Below the pieces are notes generated by a model, which saw nothing but the letters and a program-made list of their open reading frames with translations, was not told where the DNA came from and made no database searches. Shown here piece by piece: positions 59,906-64,000 of a stretch of 64,000 nt of DNA; position 1 is the stretch's first letter, and each line of letters opens with the position of its first letter. Position numbers and translations under genes: made by a program. Source of the DNA: Alphaproteobacteria bacterium LSUCC0684 (GTDB lineage Bacteria; Pseudomonadota; Alphaproteobacteria; Puniceispirillales; UBA1172); contig CP166130.1 in the NCBI GenBank assembly GCA_041228335.1, positions 2,451,001-2,515,000 on the forward strand. The letters are read 5' to 3'.

Positions 59906-60589
59906 ATGAAGTTCATGGACCGCAGCATAGAAGAGTCAATCAAGGAAATCCGGCAGGAAATGGGCAAGGCAGCCCTTTCTGCCGGTCGTCACATCGACGA
60001 TACCACGCTTGTGGCGGTATCCAAGAAACAGCCCGATGACCGGATTGATGCCGCGCTCGATGCCGGCCTCAGGGTATTTGGGGAAAACCGTGTTCAGGAA
60101 GCCCAGGGGCGCTGGGCCCACCGCCGGCAAACCATCCCTGATCTGTCTTTGCGTCTCATTGGCCCGCTCCAGACAAACAAGGCGGCAGAAGCGGTTGCGC
60201 TGTTTGATGTGATCGAGACGCTGGATCGGGAAAAGCTGGCCCGCGTGCTTGCAGCTGAAATGGAAAAGCAGGGCCGAGCTCTTGACTGCCTCATTCAGGT
60301 CAATACCGGCGAAGAAGAACAGAAATCCGGCATTTCCCCACGCGAGGCTGTTGCTTTCAGCCATTTCTGCCGGGATGATCTCGGGCTCCGAATAACGGGG
60401 CTGATGTGTATTCCGCCGGTATCCGAAGAAGCGGCGATGCATTTCGCGCTCCTGGCAAAACTCGGACGTGAAGCCGGGTTGCCCCATCTTTCCATGGGCA
60501 TGAGCGCGGATTTTGCCGAGGCAATCCGGTTTGGCTCAACCCATGTCCGGGTTGGCTCGGCACTCTTCGGGGAAAGACCTCCAGCCTGA
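59906..60589 (+). CDS. YggS/PLPBP-family pyridoxal-phosphate homeostasis protein
   Basis: 227 residues, single-domain TIM barrel binding PLP. The PLP-lysine is in LVAVSKKQP, then FGENRVQEAQ, HLSMGMSADFAEAIRFGSTHVRVGSALFGER. It has no known enzymatic activity and buffers PLP. ATG 59906 or 59915 could be the start. In relatives this gene is close to leuS/DUF3576; here the surface island lies between. Confidence 0.95.
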   Translation: MKFMDRSIEESIKEIRQEMGKAALSAGRHIDDTTLVAVSKKQPDDRIDAALDAGLRVFGENRVQEAQGRWAHRRQTIPDLSLRLIGPLQTNKAAEAVALFDVIETLDREKLARVLAAEMEKQGRALDCLIQVNTGEEEQKSGISPREAVAFSHFCRDDLGLRITGLMCIPPVSEEAAMHFALLAKLGREAGLPHLSMGMSADFAEAIRFGSTHVRVGSALFGERPPA

Positions 60590-60611
60590 AGGTGTATCCT
60601 GGCAGATTATC

Positions 60612-61733
60612 CTAGTCGATGAGATGCCCGGTCCGGGTCTTCTTGGTTTCGAGATAGTTCTCGTTATGTGGATTCCGTCCGGCCAGAAGGGGAATACGTT
60701 CCACCACATCCACCCCGGAAGACCGGACCTGCTCGATTTTATCGGGGTTATTGGTCATCAGGCGAATGGCGCCATGACCAAGCTGGCGGAGCATTTCGGT
60801 CGCGGGCAGAAAATACCGGTGATCGGTCTCAAACCCCAGCGCATGATTGGCCTCGACCGTATCAAGCCCCGCATCCTGCAGGGCATACGCACGGAGTTTG
60901 TTGACAAGGCCTATATCCCGGCCTTCCTGCGCAAGATAGATAAGGATTCCGCCGCCGTTATCGGCCATCTGCCGGATGGCGGTGCGAAGCTGGGTGCCGC
61001 AGTCGCATTTAAGGCTACCCAGAATATCGCCGGTGATGCATTGCGAATGAATCCGGACAAGCGGAGGTGTAGCCATCTGGCTGCCATCTTCGGGATGGAT
61101 CAGCAATGCAAAATGCTCCGTGCCTCCATCAAGGGGGCGAAAGATGGCAATCTCCGCACCTTCCGCATCTTCGAGCGGTAGCCGGGCACGGGCAGCCTCC
61201 CGGAGCAGGTTGGCCGAAAGGGCATCAAAAGACCGGATTTTATCTTCATCAAGAATAAGAACACCGCGATCCTGCGCCCAGCGATGCATTGCCCGCTCAT
61301 CTTTAAAGGACATATGCGCCGCCAGCGCTGCCGGCATCAGGCGGGCGGCCCGCATCACCATCAGTGCCAGACTGGCCATGCTGGTTTCGCCCTCAGGCAG
61401 AACATTGAGCCCGCGGAGATCCGTTTGCATTGGCAGATCACCGATCAGGCCGAGTATGTCTTCGGGTTGAAGGCGTTCCGGCAGGATGATCGAACAGGCA
61501 ACGGCCGATGCTTTGGGCCGGAACCCGATCGCTTCCGCCCGCTGGGCTGAAATCAGCAGATACGGAGCCGAAGACGACTGTTCCGCCAGCGCCGCCAGCC
61601 CGCTGCCTGAAACCTGCTCGGCGGCACGTATGAGTCCGATATAGCCGGAATTGGCACATACCAGAACCGGCGAGCCCCGCCGGAGATCAGCGATGGCACG
61701 GTGAACAGATTGCAGATCGGCGGCGTTTGACAT
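60612..61733 (-). CDS. ribA: GTP cyclohydrolase II with degenerate RibB-like N-terminus
   Basis: Riboflavin pathway. 373 residues from ATG 61733. The C-terminal half is a standard RibA: zinc ligands C232, C243, C245 in HSQCITGDILGSLKCDCG, and LAQEGRDIGL. The N-terminal 190 residues resemble the size of DHBP synthase but the acidic active-site loop (RExEGD) is absent (NSGYIGLIRAAEQ instead), so only the RibA activity is expected. Confidence 0.93.
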   Translation of the reverse strand: MSNAADLQSVHRAIADLRRGSPVLVCANSGYIGLIRAAEQVSGSGLAALAEQSSSAPYLLISAQRAEAIGFRPKASAVACSIILPERLQPEDILGLIGDLPMQTDLRGLNVLPEGETSMASLALMVMRAARLMPAALAAHMSFKDERAMHRWAQDRGVLILDEDKIRSFDALSANLLREAARARLPLEDAEGAEIAIFRPLDGGTEHFALLIHPEDGSQMATPPLVRIHSQCITGDILGSLKCDCGTQLRTAIRQMADNGGGILIYLAQEGRDIGLVNKLRAYALQDAGLDTVEANHALGFETDHRYFLPATEMLRQLGHGAIRLMTNNPDKIEQVRSSGVDVVERIPLLAGRNPHNENYLETKKTRTGHLID

Positions 61734-61807
61734 GCCAATTCCTAACTGGTTTAATGTTTGATTTACCCTGATTCTTGCCAAATTCCAAGCATCGGCAAGA
61801 ATTTGGT

Positions 61808-61823
61808 AATCAATTTATTGATT
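61808..61823. promoter_or_regulatory. Perfect inverted repeat in the ribA-response regulator gap
   Basis: AATCAAT-TT-ATTGATT, a 7-2-7 palindrome in the 185-bp divergent region between ribA and the response regulator. It is an operator candidate; which protein binds is unknown. Confidence 0.4.
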
Positions 61824-61918
61824 GGATTTGCGCAATGTTCTAATATGAAATTGTCGCTGAACCCGCACCCATTGTTAGCCCAGCTTGGGGTTTTCAACAA
61901 CTGGAAAGCACAGGATCT

Positions 61919-62596
61919 ATGGTTAAAATCCTTGCTGTCGATGACGATAGCCATCTTCTGGAAACACTGGTGCGCCAACTTTCATCTGGAACGGATTTTG
62001 ATGTAACCGGCGCCGAAACCATCGCTCAGGCGAAAGACAGGCTTCAAGAAATCGAACCTGATCTGATCCTGCTTGATGTCTCTCTGCCGGATGGCGACGG
62101 CCGGGATGCCTGCCGGTGGATACGGGGGAAAGGATATACGATCCCGATCCTGATGCTCACCGCACAGGATGGAGAGCTTGATACGATCGAAGGGCTTGAG
62201 GCCGGGGCCAATGACTATATCGCCAAGCCACTCAGGCTGGGAGAACTGATTGCCCGCATCAGGCTTCACCTTGATCAATATCAGGCGCGCGCCGATGCCC
62301 GCATCACCATCGGAGCATTTGTTTTCAGCGCGGGCAGCAAGACACTCACCCATCGTGAAACCGCCAAGGATCTGTCCCTGACGGAAAAGGAAACCGCCAT
62401 TATCAAATACCTTCTGAAACGAGAGGGGGCCGAGGTTGGCAAAGTCGAGCTGCTTGAAAATGTCTGGGGATATAACGAGCGCATCACCACCCACACGCTG
62501 GAAACACATATATACCGGCTGCGGCAGAAAATTCATCTGATCGATGAAAGCCCGTTTCTTTTGACCCGGAACAAAGGCTATTGCCTCAGCCTTTGA
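61919..62596 (+). CDS. OmpR-family response regulator (orphan)
   Basis: 225 residues. Receiver domain with acidic pocket DDD at 8-10, phospho-acceptor Asp53 in LLDVSLPDGDG, LTAQDG and AKPL. The C-terminal winged-helix domain has LTEKETAIIKYLLKREGAEV and THTLETHIYRLRQKI. No sensor kinase is adjacent. The DNA target is unknown; the palindrome upstream may be an autoregulatory site. Confidence 0.93.
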   Translation: MVKILAVDDDSHLLETLVRQLSSGTDFDVTGAETIAQAKDRLQEIEPDLILLDVSLPDGDGRDACRWIRGKGYTIPILMLTAQDGELDTIEGLEAGANDYIAKPLRLGELIARIRLHLDQYQARADARITIGAFVFSAGSKTLTHRETAKDLSLTEKETAIIKYLLKREGAEVGKVELLENVWGYNERITTHTLETHIYRLRQKIHLIDESPFLLTRNKGYCLSL

Positions 62597-62627
62597 CGAT
62601 ATCAATTGGAAATGGGGAAAGATTAGC

Positions 62628-62702
62628 TGGCTGGGGCGGTAGGATTCGAACCTACGGTACACGGTACCAAAAACCGCTGCCTTACCACTTGGCTACGCCC
62701 CA
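62628..62702 (-). tRNA. trnQ: tRNA-Gln (anticodon TTG)
   Basis: 75 nt including a genomically encoded CCA. Acceptor stem TGGGGCG pairs with CGCCCCA, the TTCGAAT T-loop is present, and the anticodon loop TTTTGGT puts TTG at 62670-62668. The sequence closely resembles bacterial glutamine tRNAs. It is downstream of the response regulator on the opposite strand. Confidence 0.97.
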
Positions 62703-62823
62703 GCAAGCAACGCAACATAGCGGCTTGCGATTAAGCGTTCAAGTCACTTTATCGGATTTTTTTCATGCACCATTACGCTCGAGGATATAATCAGTGCCGG
62801 GATGGCCTGATCGCCATTTTCCT

Positions 62824-63747
62824 TCAGGTTGAAATACCGCAAACACCGCCGGCCCAGCACCATCCCGGTATCTTTTCAGATGATTTCAGCGCCGATATGG
62901 CAGCATCGGCATCGGTAAACAGAGCAAAGCAGGTAGCGCCGCTGCCGCTCATCCCCGATGCAATAAACCCGGGGCAGGATTTCATGGCGGTGAGGTCATC
63001 AAGGCTTTTGGCAATGCCCGGGGCAACCGTGATTGCCGGTAAAAGCAGATCATTGCCACCGGTGATCCAAGCGCCCAAGGCAGAAAGATTTGCTGATCCG
63101 GGAAAGGGATGAGGCGTTGAATAGAGTTTCTGGGGCGCATCGCAAGACCCATCATCAATGGCGCCGAACGCGGCAAACACATCTCTTGTGGCAACCTTGG
63201 TCCCATTATTTACAAGGACAATCCCAAGGTTTGTGATGGCGGGCAGCGGTTCAATCAGCTCCCCTATGCCGCGCATGCGCCACATCCCGCCCTCAACAGC
63301 CTTGAGGCAGACGGGCACATCGGCGCCAAGACCAAGGGCCATATCCGCAAGCGCGGCCGGAGCAAGAGGTGTTGGCGCAAGACGGTTGAGCAATCGCAGC
63401 ATGGCCGCTGCATCGCTTGATCCGCCACCTATTCCCGCCGCCACGGGCAGGTCTTTGCGAAGCGTAATCTCAAAAGCCTGGTTCCATCCCGTAGCACCCC
63501 GGAAAGCGGTCAGGCTTTGCCAGACACTGTTTTCAGCTCGCGGCGCATCAGCGAGGTCCTCAGCAAAATCACCGGTAATCTCCAGCTGATCGATATCGCC
63601 GGGCTTGAGGCTGATCCGATCGCCGATGGCGGCAAAAATCACGGCCGAATCAAGCATGTGATACCCGTCCTTCCGGCGGCCGGTAACCGCCAGCGTGAGG
63701 TTGATCTTGGCGGGGGCGGTTTCGTGGTGGGCAGGCGTGTTCGGCAT
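62824..63747 (-). CDS. ispE: 4-diphosphocytidyl-2-C-methyl-D-erythritol kinase
   Basis: MEP isoprenoid pathway GHMP kinase. 307 residues: APAKINLTLAVTGRRKDGYH near the start, the ATP loop PVAAGIGGGSSDAAA, and SGMSGSGATCFALF. The start codon overlaps the stop of the TPR gene by one base (TGATG), a conserved pair in alphaproteobacteria. Confidence 0.97.
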   Translation of the reverse strand: MPNTPAHHETAPAKINLTLAVTGRRKDGYHMLDSAVIFAAIGDRISLKPGDIDQLEITGDFAEDLADAPRAENSVWQSLTAFRGATGWNQAFEITLRKDLPVAAGIGGGSSDAAAMLRLLNRLAPTPLAPAALADMALGLGADVPVCLKAVEGGMWRMRGIGELIEPLPAITNLGIVLVNNGTKVATRDVFAAFGAIDDGSCDAPQKLYSTPHPFPGSANLSALGAWITGGNDLLLPAITVAPGIAKSLDDLTAMKSCPGFIASGMSGSGATCFALFTDADAAISALKSSEKIPGWCWAGGVCGIST

Positions 63748-64000
63748 CAGGGCTGTTCTGGCGGCGTCTCGGCACGGATCTTGTGCCGGATGGTTTCGAT
63801 ATCGGTATCTTCATTGGCATAAATGAGCGCCCTTTCCCAGTGAAACCTGGCCTCGCGGAGTCGCCCAAGTTTGGCATAGGCATCGCCCAGATGATCGGTG
63901 ATCACCGGATCAACAGGTTGTATCGTCACCGCCCTTTCAAGATAAAGGACAGCTTTGTCGTATTGGCCAAGTTTGAAATATCCCCATCCGAGGGAGTCGA
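63747..64000 (-). CDS. TPR-repeat protein, C-terminal part (5' end outside the window)
   Basis: 84 C-terminal residues are visible in an open frame to the window edge: two TPR motifs (DSLGWGYFKLGQYDKAVLYL and DHLGDAYAKLGRLREARFHW), then a short tail. This fits the large TPR protein that precedes ispE in many alphaproteobacteria, often a lipoprotein or secreted protein; the N-terminus that would show this is not in view. Confidence 0.85.
   Translation of the reverse strand, partial: DSLGWGYFKLGQYDKAVLYLERAVTIQPVDPVITDHLGDAYAKLGRLREARFHWERALIYANEDTDIETIRHKIRAETPPEQP

Noticed and set aside
1-64000. Search for CRISPR arrays, insertion sequences, prophage genes and rRNA
   Set aside because: No regularly spaced repeats, transposase, integrase or rRNA segments were seen by eye; only one tRNA was found.

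Overview
The window is a densely packed, GC-rich stretch of an alphaproteobacterial chromosome. The evidence is gene order: dnaK-dnaJ-dapB with grpE-hrcA facing rph-rdgB-hemW; tim44-fxsA-secB-dnaQ-coaE-maf-PPSR on one side of an intergenic region, and hemE-hemJ-rho-mnmE-mnmG-rsmG-parA-parB-holA-lptE-leuS on the other. This is the origin-flanking neighbourhood known from Caulobacter, Rickettsia and Rhodospirillales. The GC level and the TPR-sulfotransferases fit a marine Rhodospirillales/SAR116-like lineage, but that placement is tentative.

Layout. 1-9 kb: murJ (start only), glnD, mutS, malic enzyme, a PfkB kinase. 9-19.7 kb: a lipoprotein, nth, DUF2244, dapB, the DnaK machine with RpoH-type promoters, hrcA, rph, rdgB, hemW. 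19.7-26 kb: LpoA-like lipoprotein, rsmI, yraN, BON lipoprotein, gshB, comM. 26-30 kb: a his operon (hisB-hisH-GNAT-hisA-hisF-hisE) followed by a HIT protein. 30-34 kb: XRE regulator, Smr protein and lutABC. 34-38.7 kb: the left origin arm. 38.66-38.98 kb: the only gene-free stretch above 300 bp, with DnaA-box-like motifs and a 24-bp pure A/T run; I predict it is oriC. 39-52.8 kb: the right origin arm, with two perfect 16-bp parS sites inside coding sequence (ogt and rsmG). 53-59.8 kb: a more AT-rich surface island with a porin, two TPR-sulfotransferases and an STT3/PglB-type oligosaccharyltransferase. 59.9-64 kb: YggS, RibA, an orphan response regulator, tRNA-Gln, ispE and a truncated TPR gene.

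How it works together. The core is a chromosome replication and segregation hub: genes read mainly away from the predicted origin, and ParA, ParB and two parS sites lie within about 9 kb of it. Many genes are translationally coupled by ATGA or TGATG overlaps, and four convergent pairs share a 4-bp CTAG or TTAG in which both stop codons lie. The most unusual content is the porin/sulfotransferase/STT3 island, which may be an envelope glycosylation and sulfation module.
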